Shown: positions 22,310-36,068, counted from the first letter of the stretch. The stretch is DNA of 64,000 nucleotides from Cynocephalus volans (GCF_027409185.1 NC_084463.1:65271852-65335851), one strand, 5' to 3'. Translations and numbers: made by a program. The notes: generated from the sequence alone by a model not told the origin.

Positions 22310-24758
22310 TGTAGTGGATTACCCCCAAAAGTCACTGAAGCTTGAATTGTGTCTCCCAAGTTTTATGTATTAGGAAGTTGGCTGCACTGTGACTGTTAAG
22401 AGGGTGGGAAACCCTATTATGGTAATTGAAATGTGGAGCCTTGAAGAGGTGATTAGATTGTAGGACCATGCCATAGTAAATGGATTAATAATGGTGGTCA
22501 GGGGTGTGGTTCTAGCGGCTTTAAAAGAAGAGCATGTGAGAGGTTAGTCTCTCTGATGATGCTTCCTCCATTTTGCAAAGTGATACCTGGCTGTCACTGA
22601 AGTCACCACCAAGAAGGCCTTCACCAGATATGTTTCGTAGACTTTGGACTTCCCAGCTTCTGCAACTGTGAGCAATAAATTTCATATTCTTTCTAAAGTA
22701 TCCAGTGCCATATATTTTGTTTTAAGCAACAGAAATAGACTAATACAGAAAACCGGTATGAGAGAAGTGGAGTATTGCTTATAACAAATATTTGAAAATG
22801 TAGAAATGGCTTTGGAATTTGGTGTTGAGAAGAGTCTAAAGGAATTAGGAGGAACAGGCTTGAAAAAGCCTAGATGGTGGTGAAAATTTAGAAGACAAGA
22901 AAACCAGGGAAAGTTTGGAATGGTTTAGAGACTGGTTAAATGGTGGTGACCAGAATGTTTATGGAACTTTGGACTGTAAAGACCATTCTAAGGAGGTCTC
23001 AGATAGAAATAAGAAGGAATTTATTGGAAACTGGGGCAAAGATCAACTTTGCTATGAACTGGCAAGGAACTTGGCTGAATTGTGTTCTTGTCCTATGACT
23101 TTGTGGAAGTTGGAACTCAAGAATTATGAACCAGAGTATTGGTGAAAGCAATTTCTAAGGAGCAAAACATTCTGGAAACTGCATGGTTACTTTTTATAGC
23201 CTATTCTGAGTTATGGTGGCAAAGGCATAACATAAAGCCAGAACTCAGAAGGAAAAGAGAGTCTAAAGATTTGGAAAATCTGCAGCCTGGCCATGTGGTA
23301 GAGAAGCAGAGAGCATTTTCAGAAGAAAAATGCAATGGTGGCTAAGAAGATTAGTACAAAAGAAAGGGATTATCAAGAGAAGGAGGAAAAGGCCCTGAAG
23401 GCATTTCAGAAGCCTCTGGGGCCAAACCTTCCATTTGCAGCCCAGAGACCTAGGGAGACAGAATGGTCTCAGGGAACAGGCCTGAGGCGCCCTCCACAAG
23501 CTTGCTGCCCAGGGCCACCTCGGGATGCTGCTCACCACACAAATACCCTAGCTGCTTTGGCTGCTCCAGCTATGGCTAAATTGGTCCCAGGTGTGGCTGG
23601 ACCTGCAGCTTTGTAAAATACAAGCTGGAAGCCTTGGCAGTGTCCATGTGATGTTAGGTTTATAGGCTCACAGAATGCCTGAGCTCTAAAGGCTTGAGAA
23701 CCTCCACCCCAATTTCAAAGCATGTATGGAAAACCCTGGGGACCCAAGAAGAGACCTGTTGCAGGGGGAGATTCACCACCTAGAGTCTTCACTAGAGCAA
23801 TGCCTAGTGGAAATGTGGGGTTGTAGTTGCAGCAATGAAACCCCATCAGCACCATGCTTCACCAAGCACAGGAGTGGGACAGCCATGGAGATCACAGACT
23901 TGTGGAGCTACCAGAATGGAACACCAACCTGGGAGAACTGAAGTGTGGCCTGAGAACAGGAAAGCCATAAGAGTAGAGCTGCCTGAGGACTTGGGACCCA
24001 ATCCCCCCACCAAGGTGTGGAGGATGCCAACTTGGAGTCAAGGTACATACTTTGCCAGCTTTGAGATTTAATGCTTGCCTTTCTGGGTTTTGGACTTGTT
24101 TGGGATCTATTACACCATTCTTTTGGACTATTTCTCCCTTTTGAAATGGGAATATGTAGCCTATGTTTGTCCCACCATTGTATCTTGGAAGTAGATGACT
24201 TTTATTGATTTCACAGATGGGACTTAGAACTTTGGACTTTTGAGTTGAAACGAGTTAAGACTTTGGGGATGAAATTACTGTATTTGGATGTGAAAAAGAC
24301 ATGAGTTTTGAGGGGCCAGGGGCAGAATGTAGTGGACAATTATATCCTCCCCAAACTCACTGAAGCTTGAATGGTGTCCCCCAAGTTTTGTGTATTAGAA
24401 ACTTGGCCCCACTGTGACTGTTAAGAGGGTGGGGAATCCTATTATGGTAATTGAAAGATGGAGCCTTGAAGAGATGATTGGATTGTAGGACCATGCAGTA
24501 GTGAATGGATTAAAAATGGTGGTCAGTAGCGTGGTTCTGGGAAGGTGAACGAGGTGATTGGTCTCTCTGCTCTCTGCCATTTCGCAATGTGACACCCTGC
24601 TGTCACTGAAGTCATCACCAAAGAAAACCTTCACCAGATGTGTTCCCTGGACTTTGGACTTTCAAGCCTCTGAAACTGTAAGCAATGAATTTCATTTTCT
24701 TATGAATTACCCAGTTCCCTGTATTTTGTTGTAAGCAAAAAAAACAGACTAATAAACA
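22310..24758 (+). mobile_element. MaLR element with both LTRs (fossil)
   Basis: Two related LTRs, 22310-22747 and 24328-about 24758, flank about 1.58 kb of internal sequence of MST/THE1-int type ('atggctttggaatttggtgt'). Each LTR has 'caagttttatgtatta' or its variant, an AATAAA-like signal and an 'actaata' end. MaLRs carry no polymerase gene. This copy is broken in several places. Its two LTRs differ at many positions, so it is old. Confidence 0.82.
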
Positions 24759-26387
24759 CACATTGCTCTTAATCCTCACAGAAAACCTACAAATTACGAT
24801 ACTGTCTCAGCTTTATATACGAGCAACTTGAAGCTAATATGGGTTAAATAGTTCCTTTATTGTCTTATCCCAAATATAGATAAAAGCCTGGAATTGATCC
24901 CATGTTCTGGGTTTTTTAAATGCCCAATTATAAATGTTGATTTATATTTAATGGCTTACCTAGAACCAATGAAGCACATTTCCTTTCAGCTGATGTTCTG
25001 CCTATCTCCTACTATTGATTTCTCTCATTCATGAATTAAAACTGTGGATCTTAAACACATAGTATATGCCAGTCAGGCTGCAAAATAAAAAATAAATATA
25101 TAAAAAAAAATAAAAAGAACCAGGTGGAACACTTTCCTCTACAGAAATAAACAAACAAGCAGTTACAAAACAGTAGCATAGGTGATAAGTTTCAAAGCAT
25201 TATCTTAGCACAGAGATAATCTGTGAACAACCATGGATTTTTTTTTTCACTTCATTCTCTGAGTTCAGAAATCAAAAGCCCTCTCCTCACTTCTTCTCAT
25301 ACATTCAAGTCGGTGTCTTCTTCTCTATCAGTGGATTACCAAAGTTGGATCTTTAAAAAACACCTGAATGCCACCCCTCTACCTCATAACAGTGCAGTGA
25401 AACGAGGATGGTAGAGAGAATCTCTCATCTTTCTTGACGTCCACCAAGCTAACTGTGAGTGCTTTAAAGCTGCATGTCATTGCAGCCTCTTCTCACAACT
25501 GTAACCCATGTTCTGGACTAGGTGTAAGTGTTGTACACAGAAAATCCAAGGAGTAGTGCAGGAAGCAATGTCAGCAGCACCTGTGTAGCTGTTATTTCCT
25601 CTAAGCACAAAAGGAAAAATGGATGGAGAGGTTTCTGAAACTTAGAAAGAGAGTCAAATAAATTAGTCCCCTTAATAGGAATTGTGACCTTCTATTAAGG
25701 GAAACTTACCTACCCAAGTTACTTTACAGAGAATAATCAAGGAAAATAGCCTGGCCTTTTACTCCTTTATCCCACCTGTCTCTCTCTCTGGGGTTCTCCA
25801 AACATCTATCACAATTATAAGCCAGAGATAAAAGGAAATCTAATGATATAATCATAATTGTTCAGCCTCCAGGGTTTGAGACTATGGTTGAGAAGCGTAG
25901 TGAGTGAACTGAAGTGATCTATCTATAACTCTGGCAGGCTAAATTGTTATCGTGTAAGCAGAGTAAACTTTATAGCTTTCATTTGTTCCTGGCAATCTCA
26001 TTTAAACCAGTGGTTGGGATAATTTAAAAAAAGAAAGAAAAGACTATTGTTTAAGAATATACACCAATTTTAGTTCACTTAATTTGATGGTAACATTAGT
26101 TAAAGCTGGTGTTTCAGATTTATTATCTTTAGTGCCATTAATTGACTGTAATACTAGTTTGAGCTCCTTTATTATTTGCTCTCATAGTGTCTGGTACTGC
26201 TTTTTTGCAACACTCCTCACAGTCAGAGACCTTGTTCAGCATCTGCTGGCCTCAGTAGATTGTAGACTTCACTTCATGGATGAGCTTTACCTGTCCACAA
26301 TTGTATTCATATTGTTTAGCATTGTACAAAGCACATACTAGGAATTAAAACATTTTGGAAATGAATAAATAAAAGCACACAGGCTAT
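24759..26387. other. No gene recognised
   Basis: AT-rich single-copy-looking DNA between two LTR fossils. Confidence 0.4.
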
Positions 26388-26757
26388 TTCCATGGGCTGA
26401 TATTTAGGTCCCTTCCCCCTCCCCCCAAATTTATATGTTGAAGGCTAATCCCTAAAGTGATTGTATTTGGAGATGGGGTATTTGGAAGTCTGGAGAGTGG
26501 AGCCCTCGTGAATGGGATTAATGCCCTTAAGAGAAGATATGAGAGAGTTTGCTTTCTTTCTCTGCTCTCTACCATGTGAAGATACAAGAAGATGGCCATC
26601 TGCAAACCAGGAATACATCCCTCAGCAGACACTCGGTCTGCTAGCACCTGTACCTTGGACTTTCCAGCCCCCAGAACTGTGAGAAATAAAAGTTTGTAGT
26701 TTAAGCCATCTAAACTTTGATATATTTGTTATAGCAGTCTGAACTGACTAAGACACA
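26388..26757 (+). mobile_element. MLT1-like LTR (fossil)
   Basis: About 370 bp with MLT1 landmarks: 'aaatttatatgttgaaggct', 'gtggagccctcgtgaatggg', 'agaactgtgagaaataaaag' and the end 'ctgactaagaca'. Confidence 0.75.
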
Positions 26758-27714
26758 GATCAACAAGAAAGTTGATTGAGTTAATATGTTTAATTGAACA
26801 CAGGTATTTACATCAGACCCTGATCTGTGTTACGTGCTATAACATTCAAGACACTACAAAAACATAGGAAAAGGATAGCTTAATGCAGATGATCAAGATA
26901 AATTTTTCAGGAAGTGATTCCTGAAATAAGATTTAAATCAGAAATAAATGAGATTTAAATCAGATACAGCATAACAGGGGAGTCAGTAAGCAGCAAGCCA
27001 CTAAAATGAGTGTTAACGCCAGAGATAGCTCTCTTTTGCTCAAAAATTAATCAGACAATAGGAAATGGTAACAGATGAGGACTAGAAAGTCACCAGAGAC
27101 CCAGTCATGAAAATGGTCATATAATGAGCTACGGAACTGAGAATTTATGATATCAGATTTGGAGACCCTTTGAAGGATTTTTAGTATAAAAAATAATATG
27201 ATTATTTTTAGATGAATTTCTCTTTTGGCCAACTTTTGAAAGATGGATCAGCTGATTACCATAATAAAGGTATGACAAGTTTAGAGGCTCTTGTAATAAC
27301 AGAGATGAGAATCAACAGAGTCTCAGCTAAGTCTCTAGCAGCAGGAAGGAAAATAAAAGCTTGAGGAGTATTAAGGCATAAAATTTCAAGGGTATTGTAT
27401 CTTTCTTTCTTTCCCTGCCTTTTGCTTGAGAGCTTGCATCAAAAAAGTTGCCAGAGACACACTGCCTGATAAAACTTGCTGAGAGAGCAAACCCCCTTGG
27501 CTCCAACTAAGCTTCCCCTGTTACGTAATATAAAATTCTTGAGATTGATTGATTGATATTTACTGCATTGCAGCCAGTTGTATGCAAGTTCAGAAGTCTA
27601 GACTCTTTGTCTCTTATGCTTTTATGTTCATTTGTTGTTTTTTGTTGTAATGTGTGAGTGTTTTAACAGAAAGCTTTTGATTTTATTTTAGATAGCTGGC
27701 TATTTAGAATTTTC
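26758..27714. other. No gene recognised
   Basis: AT-rich, ending at the duplication of the young SINE. Confidence 0.4.
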
Positions 27715-27727
27715 AAAGATAAATTGA

Positions 27728-27878
27728 GGGCCGACCCCATGGCTCACTCGGGAGAGTGCAGCGCTGAGAGCGCAGTGGCGCTCCGGCCGCGGGTTCGAAT
27801 CCTATATAGGGATGGCCGGTGCGCTCCCTGGCTGAGCGCAGGAGGGTTGCGATCCCCTTACCGGTCACCAAAAAAAAA
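27728..27878 (+). mobile_element. Young tRNA-derived SINE (CYN-like)
   Basis: The head reads gggccgaccccatggctcac with an A-box-like part. A perfect B box, ggttcgaatcc, follows, then a second arm ending ccttaccggtcacc and poly-A. The exact 13-bp duplication aaagataaattga lies at 27715-27727 and 27879-27891. It keeps many CpGs, so insertion is recent. The type suggests a dermopteran CYN SINE. That family name comes from memory, not a search. Confidence 0.85.
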
Positions 27879-28329
27879 AAAGATAAATTGATTTTCTTTT
27901 AAATTATATCTGTGCTGTTTTTGTAGGAGTTTCCCATATTAATATGTGTATCTACTAACCCAGCAGTCTATCATCAACCCAGTATCTGGAATCAATGGTT
28001 CAATGGAACCAGGAAGAGGGGAAATCCTTCCAAAGGTGATGCACTTTTTTCTGTAAAATCTAAGGAGTAGAATTACTATAGGAGAAATTTACTATCTGGA
28101 GTGGGATGAGGATGGCAGGAAGCACACTGCCCTTTCTTACAAAAGTCTTAGAAATTTTGAATAAAGGCAACTATTGGGATTGCAAGCCTACTCCAGAGGT
28201 CTGAGTGGGTTTGGATTCTCTTTTTGAGTTATGCCCAATCGGGTTTCCTCTCATGATCTCCTATGTATGGCTCCTTACTAAATTCACATCTTTTGATCCA
28301 TCCCAGGCACATTTTGGGATTCCAAGTCA

Positions 28330-28382
28330 ATCATCATCATCCTCATCATCTTCACCATACATATCATCATCATAGTCATCCA
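28330..28382. repeat. (TCA)n-rich tract
   Basis: Repeats of tcatca and cctcatcatc. Read on the minus strand it would code an Asp-rich tail ending in a stop. See findings. Confidence 0.7.
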
Positions 28383-30304
28383 AGAAAGGCCCCTCCTCCA
28401 GTTGGGCAGGCTGGGGTGGGACCCACCTGTTACACTTCTCACTGTGTAATGGATAATCAAAAAAGGATTACTCAAAGCAATATGAATGCACTGAGAAGCC
28501 CGAAGGGACTGCACCTCAGCAACTCCTCTGTTAGAAGGAGAAACTGGGTACAGACATGATTCAAAGTTAGCTTCTGTTTTTTATTGTAAAGACAAGGAAG
28601 TTTCACAAGAAAACTCAGTTGATTCAATCATTTCAAAAGGACACAAATACATGGGCAATGTGACAAAAATTATCTATGGCTAAGTGTAGCTTAAGCAATA
28701 GAAACTAGTAACATCATTTAAATCTAAGTGCAATTGTCTCTAAAGTTTCCACCAACAAAAAACTTGCCTTTGGCAAACATTTTTTCACATTTTTCCCTAT
28801 AGCAATTCTTTAAAATCTCCTAACAGAATCAGTATGTCAACCACCTATTAGCTGTAAAATCTTCAAAGTATACAATCCCATATTTAAACAGTGATTAGAG
28901 TTGATTAGAAGGGCTGTTGCTCAGCTAGCTGGGGGCTTTTGCCCCATACATGCATTACCTAAAAAACTGATTTTAAAAATCAAATGAGAATTAAAATTTC
29001 TAACCCTCTATACTGCCTCTGGCTGTGAAAGTTGCAGTGAACCAGTGCAGGTCTCCCCGAGGTGGGAAATGCTGGAGACCCCTCTTTATTCCCCAAATTC
29101 CTCCCACCCTCACTCTAGCTCATTTGCTCTAGGGCTCCTGTTTTTTTTTAATCCCTCATTTTCTCCCAAACTCCTGAGATGTGAGCCATGGTCCTCTCCC
29201 CTCTTGGCCACTACACAGGCCTTTGCTTTCCCCTTTTTCATTTTGTGCACCCCCAAGCAGCCTGATGTATACACCCCTTGTCCCCCACCCCCCAGTATCG
29301 CATCCCCATATCCCAGTCATTAGGGAGAACTAGCACCAGAGAGCCCTCAAGGACAACATTTGGTTCAGTCCCTGTGGACTCCTGGGCACTGCTGCCTTCT
29401 TGGGTGCCCTGGGACAGGAGGAGGTGGTGGTTCATGTTCCTTCCTGGCCCAAATCTACAGCCAAGTTCAAATCTTTGTGTATTAGGGGAAGGAGCACTGA
29501 TTTAGGGACCATGACCCTGCAGGCTGTTTTCTCACCCAGGCAAGTTTCAGGGAGTCTGTGAGCTCCACTGCCGGCTTTGCACTTCCCTGATTAAATGGGA
29601 AGCCCAGACACTGGGGACAGTGGGACTCCCTGAGTATAGGGAGGAGTCCTGCAGCTTCTTGTGTAGGTCTCTGTGGTGGTTCAATTGACCTTTGGGAAAA
29701 TTACACAGTCTTTTCAGATCACTAATTTTTAACCCACCCACCTCCTTTTCATAGATATAATGGAGGTGTGCAGAGTGAAGACAGAGTTCTCTTTTTATCC
29801 TGGAGCTGTGGACAACACAGAAGGAGACTGTCTCATCCCTGAAGACATCACAGTCCCTCCTTGCAGTCCCTGCAGCTCCTCCCGCCTCATCCCCAAGAGC
29901 TTTAGTGCTCATGATTTATCCACTTCATATAGAAACTGTTCCCAGTAGCCAAAATTCCCCACCATTATTAACATGACAGAGAAAGGGAAGGACTCCAACC
30001 AGAGAAAGACAACCACCTCAAATATCCCCTCACTTCGACTGCTCCACTGATAATAAGTAGTTAAGATCAATCCTCAACCCTTTTTGTGCATACTCCCAAC
30101 CTCCATCTCCCAAGGATGGATGACTTATTTCTTAAAACTGAAGACTTCCACTTGAATTTACATATGAGATACTGAAGTCCCCTTGTAGTTTCCATATTGA
30201 TATTGTGTCATGCAGAAAAGGAATCAGCCTGTGAGAGCTGGAGGTGGCAGCTGCCTATAATTAGGGAGGCTGTGCCCTCCAGATGTGCACATCTCTGTCT
30301 CTCT

Positions 30305-30385
30305 CATATGCATGTGTATATACAGATAGATACATAGATACATATAAGTATAGGTATAGGTAGATACATACATATACACATATAT
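30305..30385. repeat. (ATAC/ATAG)n tract and nearby (CAAA)n
   Basis: Imperfect tetranucleotide repeats of the gatacatagatacata type. A (CAAA)n run follows at 30434-30457. Confidence 0.8.
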
Positions 30386-32904
30386 GAATAAAATGAATTA
30401 TTGGACAAGGTATTATTGAACAAGGACAGGCAAAAAACAAACAAACAAACAAACAAAAACCTCTTAGAATCTTGGAGAAACAAAGAGTGGAGGTTTGAGG
30501 CGAGGATCAGGAAACACTGCAGCAATTGACCGTCAGGAAGAGCTTGAGGTGACCAGGCTGTTGGAGCTGGAGCCAGTGAGGGGAATGCTATGAGACTGAG
30601 GAGCTGTGGATCTGCAGAACAGTTTGCTAGAGAGAACCCCTCAGAGGCACTTCTCTCAGGGTTGGGGATGCAGGCGGCAGGCTCACTGAAGCCCCAACAC
30701 TAACGTTCTAGGAATTCTAGAGGTCACTTTCTGAACAGCCACTAAGGTCTTTTGTTTTTGGAAAGGTAGTTTCTTCCCCCCAGACTCTCCTTAAATATGA
30801 AGCAAAAAGTATTTATTCTTCCTGTCTAAGCTAAGGATTGGCCGTGATAGCTTTTCCTGGCTCTAGAGATCGCCTGTTGATTTCATAAGGTGTACAATAA
30901 TACGTTCCCTTACTTTCTGTGTTCTGCTGGTTCTGCTTTTCTCACCACTTATATTATGGGATCTTCTCTTCCTTTGATCTTATTGTCCTGGCCTCGCTTA
31001 ATACACATTTTACTTCAGTATATTCTCCTCAGTTTGGAGCTGAATCCTGGAAAGGCTTTTGGGCTAGTATTGCATGAGAATTGTAAAAACCATATGGTCC
31101 CAGTCCCTGCACACCTTATGCAAACCCCCACCCTACCCAGTTTCTGCAGCTGTTTATAATTTGGCCTTCCACACTTTCCAATGAATCCTTGCTGCTAAAT
31201 TTTGGGGTTCACAAATCCACTAAATATTCTGTTCTCTCCCTCTGCTTTATCCTGGATGGATTCTCACACCTCGTGGATCTTGTAGTTGTCCCCAGTTTGT
31301 CTATGCCTGCTTGTGTTTTGGGGTTTGGGGGTACTTTGTTACTCAGTTTTGTTGTAGATAGTGTTCATGGGTTTTGATTGTTATTCTAATTTATCTTTCT
31401 TTTTATTTATATATTTGGGAGTACTCTAAAACATACTGCACCTTTCTACTTTCCAGAATTCTCGAGTGTAACTTTTAGAAATATATAAACAAAAATTGCC
31501 TCCGACCCAGATCTCAATGTTTTTAATGCTTTTAGCAGTTTCTATGAGTTACGTGTAAGAGAGGACCAGGACAAATAAATAATAGAAGTATTTCTCCAAA
31601 GGCATCACATGCTTCTTTACTTTAATTTTGGGGTATTCTATTCCCTCTGTCTTGACATCACTTCTAAAACCTCTTCTACTGATCACTATTTTTATCAAAA
31701 AACAAATGCTGCTTTAGTGGCCTTTCAGAAAAGTTTTTACATTTTTAAAAATGTACTGCATTTCTATCAATTGACATTGTAGCTGAGGGTCTCCCACCAT
31801 TAGCATGTACAAATATATACTACAACAGCACTATTGAAAAAAAAATATTTGAATTGATAGTTTAGGTCAAAATTGAGACCAAATTCTAGCAGATTGTAGT
31901 CTTTGTGGCATGTGGACTGCAAAAAAAAAAAAAAAAAAAAAATCATTAATTGTATTTTCATTTGTGTTAATGTAATTCAACTTGTTATATAATATATATC
32001 ACCTCAAGGTTGCTTTTCTTGATATTAAGTAAAGGGGAAATATGGGTGATGGATGAAATTGAGAAAAAAAGGGAGATAGAAATCAACCTCACATTTTTTG
32101 TGAATCTGCTGTTAGACACTTATAACCATTAAGTCTAATCTTCATTTATATAAAATCTAGCTGTAATTTTATTCTAAATACATGAATATGTAGATAAGAA
32201 AACACATGAGAGATAATTATTTTAACTAATGCTATCTTTCCAATTTCAGTATTTGTGGTTTTTTGTTCAAGTTACACTGCCTTTTACTATGAGTGTCATC
32301 AAGTGAAGAATTGAGACTTTCATCTTTGTATCCCACCGAGTGAGGAGAAGACTTAGAAAACAGTAGGTAGATGCAAAGTTAACTTAAAAATGCATTATTT
32401 AAAATCATAAGCAGAGCCCCAGTTGAATCTGTACATCTCACTACCTAGTCTGGGCTACAGGACTCACTACCTCCTAGTGGCAAATGTGACTATGATATCT
32501 TCAGATCTTGAGGTAAAAAGAATCAGGTCTTTAAAGCTAGTTTTGCAAATTTAATATAATGGAGGGAAACAAAGGACATAACCTGCAACAATGTTTTTCA
32601 AATAAATTCAACACATCAGCCAACTAGACTTCATATAAAAATAGCTAAATCCCCAGAAGCTATAAAAAAAGCATATATTTACACTTAACATACCACTGAA
32701 ACTGCCTATAAAACTCTAAAGGTAATAAAAATGTTAGCCCTTTTTGGAGCCCAAACTGCCTTGTTCATTAGTTCCTTTTCTGTTTATTAGGTAAAAACTG
32801 AAAATAGGCTTTAATAAGAAATTGTTGTAACAAAATAAAACATGGAAACATATTTAAGAGTCTGCTCTCTATATATTCATAAAATACATAATATGGATAT
32901 AATT

Positions 32905-32942
32905 TTATATATATATATATATATACACACACACATATACAC
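32905..32942. repeat. (AT)n/(AC)n compound microsatellite
   Basis: tatatatatatatatata runs into cacacacaca. Confidence 0.85.
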
Positions 32943-34327
32943 AGAGCTAGGATAAAACTTTCAAAGACCTTTATATGTTAAATTAAATTTTTTTCTCTTA
33001 ATTGTTAAATATTTCTAAACTGTCAATTGTTAAATTATATTTTCTCCTTCATTAATGTAACTTCTCTCCTTATTTTGTGTTTAGCCACCAGCAAAGCTAA
33101 TAAAAACTTAATTATCAAGAAAATTTATTAAAATTTTACTAGAGCTTGGAAGGTCCCATGTCATCCCTTTTGGGGCTCACATTTATGATCGTGTGTTGAG
33201 AGGGTCGATCACCTTCACTGGGATGGTGGGGAGGAAACAAGGGAACATCAATGAATGTAAAATAAAAAAGACAGGAGCAATTGGGTGATTGGCGGGATCA
33301 TTGCCAAAGGAGAGCATGTTTAAGGAAGGAAGTAAGATGTTTGGAAGTAAGATGAATACTGAATTTCTGACATTTCTAGACTGTTGTTCCAGAGCAAAAT
33401 TGTGATGAAAATGTCAATGAGATATCACTTTGCGACCCAAACTTTTGAGGATATATTTGGACTTTATATCAATTTGGGACTTATTATCTCTAATAAGATT
33501 GATAGATAAAAGCACAGAACATAATGAGTTCATGCTGGAAAGGAGCATAGACTAAGATGAGAATAAGCAGATCCTCATGAAAGAGAAAGCAGCAAAGGAA
33601 ACTGAGAAGGCCATGTTGGAAAACCAGGAATTTATGATACAAGAAAAAAAAAGGGAAAGTCTGATGAGTGAGAGCTAGTTAATGAGTGTGAAAAATACGT
33701 AAAGTAATTAACCTGAAAATCTCATTTCTCCTCTTCGACATATTAGCTCCTCGAATATTCAGCTCAAGCATCAAGTTAAGAAGGAATACCCACCCTTGCT
33801 CTGGTCTTTCATGATACCATGCACATTACAGAATGTAGTTAACCCCTTCTATATTTACCATTCAATTTTTCTCCAATTTTCTGCAACGTTAAAGAGAGTA
33901 AATATTAACCCAATTTATTCGGTGTGTCTAGAACAGTAATGTGACTGATTTCCCCCTTTAGTTGCTTTCCCCCATCTACGTTTTCTTTCAATTTTCTAGG
34001 GAAGAAAGTGAGAGAATTCCTTGGACTTTAAATATATAGTGTTCTGTTTCCTGTACCTCTAAAGTCTTATTAGTCTGGAGGAAAATGAACAATGCAAACC
34101 TAGACTACACAATGTGAAAACTTAGGGGTAACAAATTTTCTAAATATATTCAGAAGTGCTGCACAAGTATAACATATCTGACATAAGAATGGTTGAAGGA
34201 ATTGCATAAACTTTAGTCATATTTTCAATACAGCATAGCCACGTACGTTTATTTCTGAAAAGTGACAAGGGCTCAGTATTAGGTAATTCTTTAGCTCAGT
34301 TATTCTTTCTATTAACATAACTAAGTG

Positions 34328-34724
34328 TGATGGTTAATTTCATGTGTTAGTTTGAATTGGTGGACTCAGTAGATTGTCCTCCCCAACAGACTTGTAAATC
34401 ATACAACCTTTTGAGGGCCTATACAGAACAAAATGCAGAGGATAAGAGTTTGCCTCTTTCTTTCCTGCCTCACTGCTTCAGCTGGAACATTTCATCTTAT
34501 TTTCTCCTGCCCTTGGACTGAGATTTATACTATCAGTCCGCTAGTTCTCAGGCCTTCAGACTCATACCAAATTACACTAATAACTTTCTCAGGTATCCAG
34601 GTGGCAGACACCAGATTATGGAACTTCTCAATCCCATAACTTTGTGAGCCAATTGTTCATAATAAATCTCTCTCTCTCTTCCTCTGTGTTCTTTCTGTTT
34701 CTCTGGAGAACCCTAACTAACATA
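34328..34724 (+). mobile_element. LTR-like repeat (fossil), family unassigned
   Basis: Starts tgatggttaatttcatgtgt and ends ctctggagaaccctaactaa. It has an AATAAA ('cataataaatctctctctc') near the right end. It is a known dispersed mammalian repeat type with LTR-like layout. The name is not certain. Confidence 0.55.
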
Positions 34725-36051
34725 CAAAGGAAAAATTACATTGATATATGGTAACAGGGATTTGATAAAAAATAATATACAAATATGACTCTTAAAGCCA
34801 ATTAATAATATAAATAAATAGGCATCTTCTTAATATGCTGTAATTTTTTTCAAATGCATATGTCAGCCTCATTTCCATGGTTACAAATCCTATAAGCATC
34901 AGCTTCAAAGTCAGAAGCAAGACACGAACATATCACTGTTATTAGCTAACATAGTTCTGGATATTCCATTTGACACATTTAGAAAGAGAAAGAAATAGAG
35001 GTATAAAAATTGTGAATATTGCTATTATTTTCCAAAACTTATTGTTTACCTAGGAAAACTCCTATAAATCATAGCTCAATAAAATATGTAGGAGCAAAAT
35101 AAACACTCAATCCTTAATGGTGTTCATATCAAAAGGATACAACTACTCATGTAATGCTAATATTCTTGAGAAAAAAATATAACAATAGCTAGGCATTTTC
35201 AGACAGAAAAGTCTCATGAGAATGCAGTAGCCTTCAGTAGATTTTCAAACATACAGGAAAACCAAAATAACTAAATCAATGATACTGGTGCATGAATTCA
35301 GACAGACCAGATACTGTAACAGAATATTGTACTATCTATCTACATCTGTACATTTCTATGTATCTCTCTGTTTATCCTGAATGCTAAAGATGACATTTAT
35401 TTACATCTGTAGAAGCAGGAAGGATTTGGAGCTTCTGCCCAGAATAAATGCAAACTTCACTTAGAACCAGTGCCTAAAGCCATGATGCATTGCTCCTATG
35501 CAGAACCTCACTTAAACGTTATATGTAAGGTTTTTTGGGTTTTTTTACTTTACATTTTTTTGATTAGTAAGAACTGTCTCATTGAGCACTAAAACATACA
35601 TATAAAAGTATTGCTGCTTCTATGACTCTGCCCACTTCCAGGTGTGGGAATGGCCGACTACTGACTTCAAGAAGTGGAGAGAGAGATACCAGGTGTATGA
35701 CAATTTTCTTAAGGCACCTACCTTACCTCTAATCAAATACTCCCCACTCTGGATTTAGTGCAGAGCCCTGAGGGACAGTCCACAAAGAAGGGACGGGTCA
35801 CAGACTCATGGGTGACCCCTACCACCTCTGGCAGGATAAAAATGAGCAAACTAAAATTTCTCGCTTCAGGAATATTCAGTCTAATCCAGGGTGTCCCCCA
35901 CAGCCCAAGCATCTCTTTGTTTATTCTGAGAGCCTTAACTGCATAAAGTTCCTCCAGGGGTGGTATTGGAGGGATGGGGCGGGGGGCAACTGACTCATAG
36001 TTATATTCATTCTCCACGTAGGTTCTCACCTCCCAGGTTTATGGACCCGAT
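34725..36051. other. Left flank of the full-length L1
   Basis: Before the L1 arrived this DNA was joined to 42895 and so lay downstream of UBTFL1. The minus strand is open for 98 codons at 36029-35733 without a recognised family. An AATAAA on the minus strand near 35920 could be a polyadenylation signal for UBTFL1. Confidence 0.4.
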
Positions 36052-36068
36052 ATAGAGAGTATTGCTCC
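36052..36068. repeat. Target-site duplication, left copy of L1
   Basis: atagagagtattgctcc, identical to 42878-42894. The first A of the right copy merges with the A-tail, so the true length is 16-17 bp. Confidence 0.93.

Larger units (their letters stand above)
27892..34327. other. Long gene-free stretch
   Basis: No exon could be supported. It holds the microsatellites listed, a moderately GC block at 29000-30000 with frames of no known family, and a 22-A run at 31921. Decayed repeats are likely but not named. Confidence 0.4.

Noticed and set aside
22915-24071. Short open frames in the MaLR interior
   Set aside because: They lie inside a decayed MaLR fossil. No working gene is supported.
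27728-27810. A genuine tRNA gene
   Set aside because: The A and B boxes belong to a SINE with a poly-A tail and target-site duplication. No cloverleaf acceptor stem closes.
28263-28559. His-rich 98-codon plus-strand frame
   Set aside because: Its His and Pro content comes from a (CATCAT)n repeat.
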